Position numbers and translations under genes: made by a program
Assembly: GCA_013339895.1 (NCBI GenBank)
Contig: JABACO010000009.1
Location: forward strand, 5,010,344 to 5,074,343
Direction of reading: 5' to 3'
DNA: 64,000 nucleotides
Origin: Ephydatia muelleri
Taxonomy: Eukaryota > Porifera > Demospongiae > Spongillida > Spongillidae
In this document: piece after piece, positions 12,158-25,783 of the stretch
How the letters are laid out: the number at the start of each line of letters is the position of its first letter
Numbering within the stretch: the stretch's first letter is position 1
Notes under the pieces: generated by a model
What the model was told of the DNA's origin: nothing
Databases searched by the model: none
Seen by the model: the letters and a program-made list of their open reading frames with translations, nothing else

Positions 12158-12526
12158 CATTTAGTGACTTACAATTTACTACTGATTTGATTTGTTTGCA
12201 TTGCTAGTCATTAATGATGATATCTGCAACTGTACCAACTCATTAATATCCTTTTTCTATAATGATTAATCAAATATCATCCTATATCAGTATATTTGTA
12301 TTCATATTTATGGAATGTATGATGTAAACAGTTTTGAATTATGTTCAACTTCTATTTCTGTTGAAAGTGTACAAAATGAGATCCGCATGCATGATTGCAT
12401 GTAGTTGCTGATAAGGTGGTGTCCTGGATAGTATACTTTTTATAATTGGTTAAGGTCTGCTGTGTACCAGTACTTGGTGTTAAGGCGAAGTAGGAGTATA
12501 TGGATGTCATCTCTTTCATGTTGCAG

Positions 12527-12607
12527 ACACCACTGTATGGTGCAGCTGCAAATGGTCATACAGCTGTTGTGAAGATGCTGTTGAGGGCTGGAGCTGATAT
12601 GAATAAA
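12527..12607 (+). CDS. Ankyrin exon (27 codons)
   Basis: This exon reads TPLYGAAANGHTAVVKMLLR then AGADMNK, an ankyrin repeat core. It lies between acceptor TTGCAG and donor GTGAGT and is in phase 0 at both ends. It is the first of six near-identical exons. Its codons are AGG-GCT where four of the others have AAG/AAT-GCT. Confidence 0.8.
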
Positions 12608-13825
12608 GTGAGTCACTAGTTCAGTGTGTGCTATTATGTTTAACTGCTGTCCATATGTACATGTAGTTACTAAATACAATTGTTAGTCTCAGACTATTTT
12701 GAACTTTCCATTTCTGTTTGAAGTGGGTGAAATGAGTTCCACATTCATTATTGCATGAAGTTGTTAATAAGTAGTTTCCTGGATAATATACTTTATAAAT
12801 GCATGATGCATGTGTTTCTAAACCATTCCTCGTTTGCAGTTGAATTGTGCCATTATTCTAAGTGCTGGTTGTATCCAAAAGGGTGTGAAGTTTGATAACC
12901 ATTTAGTGACTTAGTATTAGGCACTTATTTGCATTGCTAGTCAATAATGATGACTTCTGCTACTGTTACAACTCATTACTGTTCATTCTTTTCGTTTTTC
13001 TACTGTGATGAATCAAAAATTGTCCTACATCAGGGGGTAAGTATGTTAATATTCATCGCTTTTCAATTTGTGTGTATGATGATTTTAAAAATTCGGGATG
13101 ATGATGGGGAATGCAGCCTCAGACTATTTAGAACTTTCCATTTCTGTTGAAAGTGGGTGAAATGAGTTCCGCATGCATGATTGCATGAAGCTGATGATAA
13201 GTGGTTTCCTGGACAACGTTATTAATGGTTGAGGCATGTGATTTAAACCATTTGTTCATTATTCTAAGTGCTCGTTGTATCCATCAATGTTATGTCAAGT
13301 ATGATAACCATTTAGTGACACAGTATTTAACAATGTTTGATTTGTATTGTGTTGCTAGTCACGTATGATGACTTCTGCTACAAACTCATTAATATTCGTT
13401 CTTTTCCTTTTTCTACAATGATGAATCAAATATCATCCTATATCAGTATTCATACATGTATTTATGGAATTTATTCGAGAGGATGATGTATTACAGTTTT
13501 GGATTATGTCGAACTTTCCAGTTCTGTTGAAAGTGTGCAAAATGGCATGATTATATGAAGTTGCTGATAAGTGGTGTCTTGATTACTATACTTTATAAAC
13601 AGTTGAGGCATGTGATTTAAACCAATCATGGTTCACATTTCAATGGAACCATTATTCAAAGAGCTTGTTACATCAAATAGGTTGAAATCATTGATAACCA
13701 GTTTAGTGATTTACTTATGGAACTATGATTCGAATTCCTGGGCAACGCCCTTTACAATTGGTGAAGGTCTGCTGTCGGCTAAGGTGAAGTAGGAGTATAT
13801 GGATGTCATCTCTTTTATGTTGCAG

Positions 13826-13906
13826 ACACCACTGTACACTGCAGCTGAAAATGGTCATACAGCTGTGGTGGAGTTGCTGTTGAAGGCTGGAGCTGATATG
13901 AATGAA
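13826..13906 (+). CDS. Ankyrin exon (27 codons)
   Basis: It reads TPLYTAAENGHTAVVELLLK then AGADMNE, with the same TTGCAG acceptor and GTGAGT donor, phase 0-0. It differs from its sisters by a few substitutions. Confidence 0.8.
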
Positions 13907-16416
13907 GTGAGTCACTAGTTCAGTGTGTGCTATTATGTTTAACTGCTGTCCATATGTACATGTAGTTACTAAATACAATTGTTAGTCTCAGACTATTTTG
14001 AACTTTCCATTTCTGTTCAAAGTGGGTGAAATGAGTTCCGCATGCATGATTGCATGAAGTTTTTGATAAGTAGTTTCCTGGATAATATACTTTATAAATG
14101 CATGTGTTTTCAAACCATTCATGGTTGGCAGTTGAATGGTGTCATTATTCTAAGTGCTGGTTGTATCCAAAAGGGGACAATGTTCTGTGGTGTGATAATC
14201 ATTTAGTGACTTAGTATTTAGCACTTATTTGATATGTTTGCATTGCTAGTCACTAATGATGACTTCTGCTACTGTACCAACTCTTTTTTTTTCGCTGTTT
14301 TCATTTTTCTACTATGATAAATCAAAAATCGTCCTACATCAGGGGGTAAGTATGTTAATATTAATCGCTTTTCAATTTGTGTATATTATGATTTAAAGAA
14401 GATCGAATGCAGTCACAAAGTATTTTGAACTTTCCATTTCTGTTGAAAGTGGGTGAAATGAGTTCCACATTCATTATAGCATGAAGTTGTTGAAGTAGTT
14501 TCCTGGATAACATACTTTATAAATGCATGATGCATGTGTTTTTAAAACATTGATGGTTAATGCAGTTGAATGGTGCCATGATTCTAAGTGCTGGTTGTAT
14601 CCAAAAGGGGACAATGTTCTGTGAAGTGTGATAACCATTTAGTGACTTACAAATTACCCCAGATTTGATAAGTTTGCATTGCTAGTCACTAATGATGACT
14701 TCTGCTACTGTACCAACTCTTTAATGTTCATTCTTTTCATTTTTCTACTCTAATGAATCAAAAATCGTCCTACACGTACATCAGGGGGTAAGTATGTTTA
14801 TATTCATCGCTTTTCAATTTGTGTGTATGATGATTTTAAAAATTCGGGATGATGATGGGGAATGCAGCCTCAGACTATTTAGAACTTTCCATTTCTGTTG
14901 AAAGTGGGTGAAATGAGTTCCGCATGCATGATTGCATGAAGCTGATGATACGTGGTTGTCTGGACAATGTTATCAATGGTTTAGGCATGTGCTTTAAACC
15001 ATTCGTTCAAACGTGCCATTATTCTAAGTGCTCATTATATCCATCAATGTTATATCAAGTGTGATAACCATTTAGTGACATAGTATTTAACAATGTTTGA
15101 TTTGTTTTGTGTTGCTAGTCACGTATGATAACTTCTGCTACCAACTCACTAATATTCGTTCTTTTCGTTTTTCTACTACGATGAATCAAAAATCGTCCTA
15201 CATCAGTTGGTAAGTATATTTGAATTTATAGTGTGTATATGATGATTTAATGTATTCGGGAAGATGATGGAATGCAGTTTCAGACTATTTTGAACTTTCC
15301 ATTTCTTTTGAAAGTGGGTGAAATGAGTTCCAAATTCATTATAGCATGAAGTTGTTGATAAGTAGTTTCCTGGATAATATACTTTATAAATGCATGATAC
15401 ATGTGTTTTTTAAACATTAATGGTTAATGCAGTTGAAAGGTGCCATTATTCTAAGTGCTAGTTGTATCCTAAAGGGGACAATGTTCTGTGAAGTGTGATA
15501 ACCATTTAATGACTTACAATTTACCATTGATTTGATTTGTTTGCATTGCTAGTCACTAATGATGACTTCTGCTACTGTACCAACTCTTTAATATTCATTC
15601 GTTTCGTTTTTCTACTATGATGAATCAAAAATCGTCCATTTTTTTATTCATAGCTTTTCACTTTGTGTATATTATGATTTAAAAAATTACATGGAATGCA
15701 GTCACAAACTATTTTGAACTTTCCATTTCTGTTGAAAGTGGGTGAAATGAGTTCCGCATGCATGATTGCATGAAGCTGATGATACGTGGTTGCCTGGACA
15801 ATGTTATTCATGGTTTAGGCATGTGATTTAAGCCATTTGTTCAAACGTGCCATTATTCTAAGTGCTCGTTATATCCATCAATGTTATGTCAAGTGTGATA
15901 ACCATTTAGTGACATAGTATTTAACAATGTTTGATTTGTTTTGTGTTGCTAGTCACGTATGATGACTTCTGCTACCAACTCATTAATATTCGTTCTTTTC
16001 TTTTTTCTACAATGATTAATCAAATATCAGTGTATTTGTATTCATACATGTATTTATGGAGTTTATTTGGGAGGATGATGTATTACAGTTTTGGATTATG
16101 TCGAACTTTCCAGTTCTGTTGAAAGTGTACAAAATGGCATGATTGCATGAAGTTGCTGATATGTGGTGTCTTGATTACTATACTTTATAAACAGTTGAGG
16201 CATGCGTTTTAAACCAATCATGGTTCGCAGTTCAATGGTACCATTATTCAAAGAGCTTGTTACATCAAATAGGTTGAAATCATTGATAACCATTTTAGTG
16301 ATGTACTATGGAACTATGATTCGAATTCCTGGGCCACGCCCTTTATAATTGGTGAAGGTCTGCTGTCTGATAAGGTGAAGTAAGAGTATATGGATGTCAT
16401 CTCTTTCATGTTGCAG

Positions 16417-16497
16417 ACACCACTGTATGGTGCAGCTGCAAATGGTCATACAGCTGTGGTGGAGTTGCTGTTGAAGGCTGGAGCTGATATGTATGAA
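16417..16497 (+). CDS. Ankyrin exon (27 codons)
   Basis: It reads TPLYGAAANGHTAVVELLLK then AGADMYE. The usual asparagine before the last residue is tyrosine here. Splice sites and phase are the same as in the sister exons. Confidence 0.8.
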
Positions 16498-18991
16498 GTG
16501 AGTCACTCGTTCGGTGTGTGCTATTATGTTTAACTGCTGTCCATATGTACATGTAGTTACTAAATACAATTGTTAGTCTCAGACTATTTTGAACTTTCCA
16601 TTTCTGTTTAAAGTGGGTGAAATGAGTTCAGCATGCATGATTGCATGAAGTTTTTGATAAGTAGTTTCCTGAATAATGTACTTTATAAATGCATGTGTTT
16701 TCAAACCATTCATTGTTTGCAGTTGAATGGTGCCATTATTCTAAGTGCTGGTTGTATCCAAAAGGGGACAATGTTCTGTGGTGTGATAACCATTTAGTGA
16801 CTTAGTGTTTAGCACTTATTTGATTTGTTTGCATTGCTAGTCACTAATGATGACTTCTGCTACTGTACCAACTCTTTATTATTCGCTCTTTTCATTTTTC
16901 TACTATGATGAATCAAAAATTGTCCTACATCAGGAAGGGGTAAGTATGTTAATATTAATCGCTTTTCAATTTGTGTATATTATGATTTAATTAAGATGGA
17001 ATGCAGTCACTAAGTATTTTGAACTTTCCATTTCTGTTGAAAGTGGGTGAAATGCGTTCCACATTCATTATAGCATGAAGTTGTTGATAAGTAGTTTCCT
17101 GGGTAACATATTTTATAAATGCATGATGCATGAACAATGATGGTTAATGCAGTTGAATGGTGCCATGATTCTAAGTGCTGGTTGTATCCAAAAGGGGACA
17201 ATGTTCTGTGAAGTGTGATAACCATTTAGTGACTTACAATTTGATATGTTTGCATTGCTAGTCACTAATGATGACTTCTGCTACTGTACCAACTCTTTAA
17301 TGTTCATTCTTTTCATTTTGCTACTCTAATGAATCATAAATCTTCCTACATGTACATCAGGGGGTAAGTATGTTTATATTCATCGCTTTTCAATTTGTGT
17401 GTATGATGCTTTTAAAAATTCGGGATGCTGATGGGGAATGCAGCCTCAGACTATTTAGAACTTTCCATTTCTGTTGAAAGTGGGTGAAATGAGTTCCGCA
17501 TGCATGATTGCATGAAGCTGATGATCCTTGGTTGCCTGGACAATGTTATTAATCGTTTAGGCAAGTGATTAAAACCATTCGTTCAAACGTGCCATTATTC
17601 TAAGTGCTCGTTATATCCATCAATGTTATGTCAAGTGTGATAACCATTTAGTGACATATTAATTAACAATGTTTGATTTGTTTTGTGTTGCTAGTCACGT
17701 ATGATGACGTCTGCTACCAACTCATTAACATTCGTTCTTTTCGTTTTTCTACTACGATGAATCAAAAATCGTCCTACATCAGTTGGTAAGTATATTTGAA
17801 TTTATGATGATTTAATGTATTCGGGAAGATGATGGAATGCAGTTCCAGACTATTTTGAACTTTCCATTTCTTTTGAAAGTGGGTGAAATGAGTTCCAAAT
17901 TCATTATAGCATGAAGTTGTTGATAAGTAGTTTCCTGGATATTATACTTTATAAATGCATGATGCATGTGTTTTCAAAACATTGATGGTTAATGCAGTTG
18001 AATGGTGTCATTATTCTAAGTGCTAGTTGTATCCAAAAAAGGACAATGTTCTGTGAGATGTGATAACTATTTAGTGACTTACAATTTACCATTGATTTGA
18101 TTTGTTTGCATTGCTAGTCACTAATGATGACTTCTGCTACTTACCAACTCTTTAATATTCGTTCTTTTCATTTTTCTACTATGATGAATCAAAAATTGTC
18201 CTACATCAGGGGGTAAGTATGTTCATATTCATAGCTTTTCAATTTGTGTGTATGATGATTTTAAACATTCGGGAAGATGATGGGGATTGCAGTCTCAGAC
18301 TATTTAGAACTTTCCATTTCTGTTGAAGTGGGTGAAATGAGTTCCGCATGCATGATTGCATGAAGCTGATGATACATGGTTGTCTGGACAACGTTATTAA
18401 TGGTTGAGGCGTGTGATTTAAACCATTCGTTCAAACGTGCCATTATTCTAAGTGCTTGTTTTATCCATCAATGTTATGTCAAGTGTGATAACCATTTAGT
18501 GACATATTATTTAACAATGTTTGATTTGTTTTGTGTTGCTAGTCACGTATGATGACTTCTGCTACCAACTTTTTGTTCTTTTCCTTTTTCTACAATGATT
18601 AATCAGATATCATCCTATATTTGTATTCTTATGGAATTTAATCGGGAGGATGATGTATTACAGTTTTAGATTATGGCGAATTTTCCAGTTCTGTTGAAAG
18701 TGTACAAAATGGCATGATTGCATGAAGTTGCTGATAAGTGGTGTCTTGATTACTATACTTTATAAACAGTTGAGGCATGTGATTTAAACCAATCATGGTT
18801 CGCAGTTCAATGGTACCATTATTCAAAGAGCTTGTTACATCAAATAGGTTGAAATCATTGATAACCATTTTAGTGATTTACTATGGAACTATGATTTGAA
18901 TTCCTGGGCAACGCCCTTTATAATTGGTGAAGGTCTGCTGTCTGCTAACGTGAAGTAGAAGTATATGGATGTCATCTCTTTCATGTTGCAG

Positions 18992-19072
18992 ACACCACTG
19001 TATATTGCAGCTGCAAATGGTCATACAGCTGTGGTGGAGTTGCTGTTGAAGGCTGGAGCTGATATGAATGAA
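18992..19072 (+). CDS. Ankyrin exon (27 codons)
   Basis: It reads TPLYIAAANGHTAVVELLLK then AGADMNE. Splice sites and phase are the same as in the sister exons. Confidence 0.8.
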
Positions 19073-21509
19073 GTGAGTCACTCGTTCAGTGTGTGTTATT
19101 ATATTTAACTGCTGTCCCTATGTACATGTAGTTACTAAATACAATTGTTAGTCTCAGACTATTTTGAACTTTCCATTTCTGTTTAAAGTGGGTGAAATGA
19201 GTTCAGCATGCATGATTGCATGAAGATTTTGATAAGTCGTTTCCTGGATAATATACTTTATAAATGCATGTGTTTTCAAACCATTCATTGTTTGCATTTG
19301 AATGGTGCCATTATTCTAAGTGCTGGTTGTATCCAAAAGGGGACAATGTTCTGTGGTGTGATAACCTTTTAGTGACTTAGTATTTAGCACTTATTTGATT
19401 TGTTTGCATTGCTAGTCACTAATGATGACTTCTGCTACTGTACCAACTCTTTATTATTCGCTCTTTTCATTTTTCTACTATGATGAATCAAAAATTGTCC
19501 TACATCAGGAGGGGGTAAGTATGTTAATATTAATCGCTTTTCAATTTGTGTATATTAAGAAGATGGAATGCAGTCACAAAGTATTTTGAACTTTCCATTT
19601 CTGTTGAAAGTGGGTGAAATGCGTTCCACATTCATTATAGCATGAAGTTGTTGATAAGTAGTTTCCTGGATAACATACTTTGTAAATGCATGATGCATGT
19701 TTTTTTAAAACATTGATGGTTAATGCAGTTGAATGGTGCCATTATTCTAATTGCTGGTTGTATCCAAAAGGGGACAATATTCGGTGATGACTTACAATTT
19801 ACCACTGATTTGATATGTTTGCATTGCTAGTCACTAATGATAACATCTGCTACTGTACCAACTCTTTAATGTTCATTCTTTTCATTTTTCTACTCTAATG
19901 AATCAAAAATCGTCCTACATGTACGTCAGTGGGTAAGTATGTTTATATTCATCGCTTTTCAATTTGTGTGTATGATGATTTTAAAATTTGGGATGCTGAT
20001 GGGGAATGCAGCCTCAGACTATTTAGAACTTTCCATTTCTGTTGAAAGTGGGTGAAATGAGTTTGGCATGCATGATTGCATGAAGCTGATGATACTTGGT
20101 TGCCTAGACAACGTTATCAATAGTTTAGGCATGTGATTTAAACCATTCGTTCAAACGTGCCATTATTCTAATTGCTCATTATATCCATCAATGTTATGTC
20201 AAGTGTGATAACTATTTAGTGACATAGTATTTAACAATGTTTCATTTGTTTTGTGTATTCGTTCTTTTCTTTTTCCTACTACGATGAATCCTACATCAGT
20301 TGGTAAGTATATTTGAATTCATAGTGTGTATATGATGATTTAATGTATTTCGGGAAGATGATGGAATGCAGTTTCAGACTATTTTGAACTTTCCATTTCT
20401 TTTGAAAGTGGGTGAAATGAGTTCCATATTCATTATAGCATGAAGTTGTTGATAAGTAATTTCCTGGATAATATATTTTATAAATGCATGATGCATGTGT
20501 TTTTAAAACATTGATGGTTAATGTAGTTGAATGGTGCCATTATTCTAAGTGCTAGTTGTATCCTAAAGGGGACAATGTTCTGTGAAGTGCGATAACCATT
20601 TAGTGACTTACAATTTACCATTGATTTGATTTGTTTGCATTGCTAGTCACTAATGATGACTTCTGCTACTGTACCAACTCTTTAATATTCGTTGTTTTCG
20701 TTTTTCTACTATGATGAATCAAAAATCGTCCATTTTTTTATTTATAGTTTTTCACTTTGTGTATATTATGATTTAAAAAATTCGGGAAGAAGATGGAATG
20801 CAGTCACAAACTATTTAGAACTTTTCATTTCTGTTGAAAGTGGGTGAAATGAGTTCCACATGCATGATTGTATGAAGCTGATGATAAGTGGTTGCCTGGA
20901 CTACGTTATTAATGGTTGAGGCATGTGATTTAAGCCATTCGTTCAAACGTGCCATTATTCTAAGTGCTCGTTATATCCATCAATGTTATGTCAAGTGTGA
21001 TAACCATTTAGTGACATAGTATTTAACAATGTTTGATTTGTTTTATGTTGCTAGTCACGTATGATGACTACTGCTACCAACCTATTAATATTCGTTCTTT
21101 TCCTTTTTCTACACTGATTAATCAAATATCATCCTATATCAGTGTATTTGTATTCATACATGTATTTATGGAATTTATTTGGGAGGATGATGTATTACAG
21201 TTTTGGATTATGTTGAACTTTCCAGTTCTGTTGAAAGTGTACAAAATGGCACGATTGCATGAAGTTGCTGATAAGTGGTGTCTTGATTACTATACTTTAT
21301 AAACAGTTGAGGCATGTGTTTTAAACCAATCATGGTTCGCAGTTCAATGGTACCATTATTCAAAGAGCTTGTTACATGAAATAGATTGATAACCATTTTA
21401 GTGATGTACTATGGAACTATGATTCGAATTCCTGGGCAACGCCCTTTACAATTGGTGAAGGTCTGCTGTCTGCTAGGAGTATATGAATGTCATCTCTTTC
21501 ATGTTGCAG

Positions 21510-21590
21510 ACACCACTGTATATTGCAGCTGCAAATGGTCATACAGCTGTGGTGGAGATGCTGTTGAATGCTGGAGCTGATGTGAATAAA
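21510..21590 (+). CDS. Ankyrin exon (27 codons)
   Basis: It reads TPLYIAAANGHTAVVEMLLN then AGADVNK. The ending GADVN is closest to the general ankyrin consensus. Splice sites and phase are the same as in the sister exons. Confidence 0.8.
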
Positions 21591-22537
21591 GTGAGTCATT
21601 AGTTCAGTGTGTGCTATTATGTTTAAGTGCTGTCCATATGTACATGCAGTTGCTAAATACAATTGTTAGTCTCAGACTATTTTGAACTTTCCATTTCTGT
21701 TTAAAGTGGGTGAAATGAGTTCAGCATGCATGATTGCATGAAGTTGTTGATAAGTAGTTTTCTAGATATTATACTTTATAAATGCATGTGTTTTCAAACC
21801 ATTCATGGTTGGCAGTTGAATGGTGCCATTATTCTAAGTGCTGGTTGTATCCAAAAGGGAACAATGTTTCTGTGGTGTGATAACCATTTAGTGACTTAGT
21901 ATTTAGCGTTTATTTGATTTGTTTGCATTGCTAGTCACTAATGATGACTTCTGCTACTGTACCAACTCTTTATTATTCGTTCTTTTCATTTTTCTACTAT
22001 GAATTGTCCTACATCAGGGGGTAAGTATGTTAATATTAATCGCTTTTCAATTTGTGTATATTATGATTTAAAGAAGATGGAATGCTGTCACAAACTATTT
22101 TGAACTTTCCATTTCTGTTGAAAGTGGGTGAAATGAGTTTCACATTCATTATAGCATGAAGTTGTTGATAAGTAGTTTTCTGGATAACATACTTTATAAA
22201 TGCATGATGCATGTGTGTTGAATGGTGCCATTATTCTAAGTGATGGTTGTATCCAAAAGGGGACAATATTCTGTGAAGTGAGGGCATTCTATCAATGTTC
22301 AGAGTTACCATAAGTACAATGTATACGCCCCCTGATGGCACCCACTGGAAGTGCCATTCGGTGCTTGTGACGTGTATGAGCAGTACTTTGACAGTGTAGT
22401 TATAAGTGTAAACAGAATATTTAAGGAGAACCAATACACGTTTCTGTCGGTTGAACGTAGTGAATTAGACAGAAACTATGCTCCCTCCGTATGTGATTGG
22501 TTGTACAGCACGTGATGTGACCACGTGGAGGTAGAGG

Positions 22538-22546
22538 TATATAAGG
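22538..22546 (+). promoter_or_regulatory. TATA box in the inserted block
   Basis: TATATAAGG follows a GC-richer stretch containing CACGTG and CCACGTGG. It is the best core-promoter match in the intronic region. It would drive a short transcript ending at the AATAAA at 22916-22921. Confidence 0.4.
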
Positions 22547-23164
22547 TTATGTGAGCGGGAAGGAAATCTGTCTACGTTGCCAGTGCACGTGTCTGCGAAA
22601 TTCTCATAGTGTGTATGTTGTGTTCAGCCGGATGGCTGGTTTACGAAGGGGCAGAAGCAGTCTGCTGTGTGTTCCAGCCGGGTGGCTGGGTACGTATGGG
22701 GATGGAACGCCTCTGTATGCATTGTGTGGCACTGAATGTTGATGTGAAGCAGGTTGTTCCTTAATGATCACTTCCAAGCAGGTGAAAGCTGAAGACCCTC
22801 GCCTGAGGAACTTGTTATATGTGTATGTTGTGGTGTCCAGAGCAGTGTGTAAGAAGGTTTTTTCCTCACACAGTGAGGTTTTTTCCCTTGAGGTGGTGTG
22901 GGCCCCCCACCTCTAAATAAATTAGGTTAAAAATTCAAACGTAGCTGTTGCTTGTTGGTCCCTGCTCTGAGTGTGGTTTGTGTGGTGATTGTATTTGTGG
23001 ATAGTATGTGTGTGGTGGTGTATGTTGTATGCTGTTGTTAACATGAAGTTGGCAGTCGTGCACAGGCGACGCTGCACCAAGAGTCATCAATATGCATGGG
23101 GGTAAGGGTGGTGTACATGTACGAGGAGGGAGACAGACTGGCATCAGTGTAGCAAAGTAAATAG

Positions 23165-23338
23165 CACAGGGAAAAGTTTCGCATTCCCTAGTTGGATTTT
23201 GATCCATAATCCCTGGGTGGAAAGGCTTAAATCAACATTGGGCATTTTGATGTGGTTTGTTGTGTCTACTGTGATTGCTTATCACATTGGGATCTTGGAT
23301 CAAAACCCAATGTTGGGAACTCGAAACTTTTCCCTGTG
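23165..23338. mobile_element. 174-bp MITE with long TIRs
   Basis: CACAGGGAAAAGTTTCG at the left end is complementary to CGAAACTTTTCCCTGTG at the right. The arms continue imperfectly for about 45 bp through TTTTGATCCA/TGGATCAAAA. TAG flanks both sides (23162-23164 and 23339-23341), a 3-bp duplication like that of PIF/Harbinger elements. It is nested in the foreign block. Confidence 0.65.
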
Positions 23339-23354
23339 TAGAAGGGAAAGTGTA

Positions 23355-23460
23355 ACAACAAGGGAGAATGGGTGGGAAAGGAGAGTGAGGGGGAGTGGGG
23401 GAGGGAGAGGGCGGGAGAAGGGAGGGAGAGGGAGGAGAGGGGAGGGAGGGCGAGAGGTGA
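23355..23460. repeat. Purine-rich G/A low-complexity tract
   Basis: This is about 100 bp of almost uninterrupted G and A on the plus strand (GGGAGG-type repeats). It has no coding meaning. The tract could form triplex or quadruplex structures. Confidence 0.8.
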
Positions 23461-25702
23461 AAACGATAAAGTGACTTACAATTTACCACTGATTTGATAA
23501 GTTTGCATTGCTAGTTACTAATGATGACTTCTGCTACTGTACCAACTCTTTAATGTTCATTCTTTTCATTTTTCTACTCTAATGAATCAAAAATCGTCCT
23601 ACATGTACATCAGGGGGTAAGTATGTTTATATTCATCGCTTTTCAATTTGTGTGTATGATGATTTTAAAAATTCGGGATGATGATGGGGAATGCAGCCTC
23701 AGACTATTTAGAACTTTCCATTTCTGTTGAAAGTGGGTGAAATGAGTTCCGCATGCATGATTGCATGAAGCTGATGATACGTGGTTGTCTGGACAACATT
23801 ATTAATGATTTAGGCATGTGATTTAAACCATTCGTTCAAACGTGCCATTATTCTAAGTGCTCGTTATATCCATCAATGTTATGTCAAATGTGATAACCAT
23901 TTAGTGACATAGTATTTAATAATGTTTGATTTGTTTTGTGTTGCTAGTCACGTATGATAACTTCTGCTACCAACTCATTAATATTCGTTCTTTTCAATTT
24001 TCTACTACGATGAATCAAAAATCGTCCTACATCAGTTGGTAAGTATATTTGAATTTGTAGTGTGTTTATGTATTCGGGAAGATGATGGAATGCAGTTTCA
24101 GACTATTTTGAACTTTCCATTTCTTTTGAAAGTGGGTGAAATGATTTCCAAATTCATTATAGCATGAAGTTGTTGATAAGTAGTTTCCTGGATAATATAC
24201 TTTATAAATGCATGATGCAAACATTGATGGTTAATGCAGTTGAATGGTGCCATTATTCTTAGTGCTAGTTGTATCCAAAAGGGGACAATGTTCTGTGAAG
24301 TGTGATAACCATTTAGTGACTTACAATTGACCATTGATTTGATTTGTTTGCATTGCTAGTCACTAATGATGACTTCTGCTACTGTACCAACTCTTTAATA
24401 TTCGTTCTTTTTGTTTTTCTACTATGATGAATCAAAAATTGTCGTACATCAGGGGGTAAGTATGTTTTTATTCATAGCTTTTCAATTCGTGTGTATGATG
24501 GTTTTAAAAATTCGGGAAGATGAAGTCTCAGACTATTTAGAACTTTCCATTTCTTTTGAAGTAGGTGAAATGAGATTTGCATACATGATTGCATGAAGCT
24601 GATGAAAGTAGTTTTCTGGATAACATAATCTATCGATGCTTGAGACATGTGTTTTAAACCATTCATGGTTTGAAATGGTGCCATTATTCTAAGTGTTTGT
24701 TGTATCCAAAAGGGGACAATGTTCTGTGAAGTGTGATAATCAGTTAGTTTATTGACAGTATTAAGTACTCCTTTGATTTTAAGTAGCTAATCATGTATCA
24801 TGACTTCTGATACCAACTCTTTAATATTCGTTCTTTTCCTTCTTTTACAATGATGAATCAAATATCGTTCTACATCAGGCGGTAAGTATATTTGTATTTA
24901 TATAGTGTGTATGACGATATTATGTATTCGGGAAGATGAAGGAATGCAGTATCGGACTATTTAGAACTTTCCATTTCTGTTGAAAGTGGGTGAAATGAGT
25001 TCCGCATGCATGAATGCATGAAGCTGATGATAAGTGGTTTCCTAGATAACATTATTATCAGTTGAGGCATGTGATTTAAACCAATCGTGATTTGTAGTTC
25101 GACCATTATTCTAAGTGCTCGTTATATCCATCAATGTTACATGTATGTCAAAAGTGATAACCTTTTCGTGGCATGGTATTTGACATTGTTTGATTTGTTT
25201 TGCGTTGCTAGTCACGTATGATGACTTCTGCTACCAACTCACTAATATTCATTGTTTTCCTTTTTCTACAATGATTAATAAAATATCATTTTACATCAGT
25301 ACACTGTATATTTGTATTGGTATGTATTATGTAATGCAGTTTTGGATTATGTTCAACTTCCATTTCTGTTGAAAGTGTACAAAAATGAGATCCGCATGCA
25401 TGATTGCATGAAGTTGCTGATAAGTGGTATCCTGGATAATATACTTTATCAACAGTTGAGGCAAGTGTTTTAAACCAATCATGGTTCGCAGTTCAATGGT
25501 ACCATTATTCAAAGAGCTGCAAATAGGTTGAAATAATTGATAACCATTTTAGTGATGTACAATGGAACTATGATTCAAATTCCTGGGCAACGCACTTTAT
25601 AATTGTTTGAGGTCTGTACCTGTCTGTCTGTCTGTCTGTGTACCAGTACTTGGTTTTAAGGTGAAGTAGGAGTATATGGATGTCATCTCTTTCATGTTGC
25701 AG

Positions 25703-25783
25703 ACACCACTGTATGGTGCAGCTGAAAATGGTCATACAGCTGTGGTCGAGATGCTGTTGAGGGCTGGTGCTGATATGAATGAA
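25703..25783 (+). CDS. Ankyrin exon (27 codons)
   Basis: It reads TPLYGAAENGHTAVVEMLLR then AGADMNE. Splice sites and phase are the same as in the sister exons. It is the last copy of the array. A CTGT microsatellite (about 25620-25637) lies just upstream. Confidence 0.8.

Larger units (their letters stand above)
22281..23468. mobile_element. Foreign block inserted in the repeat array (candidate solo LTR plus MITE)
   Basis: The intronic unit breaks after GTGAAGTG and resumes with GTGACTTACAATTTACC about 1.19 kb later, so the block between is inserted or substituted. Its first 0.7 kb has a TATA box (TATATAAGG at 22538-22546) and a polyadenylation signal AATAAA at 22916-22921, about 370 bp apart, as in an LTR. 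A second LTR is not present and no clean target duplication was found. LTR identity is therefore only a suggestion. Confidence 0.5.
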
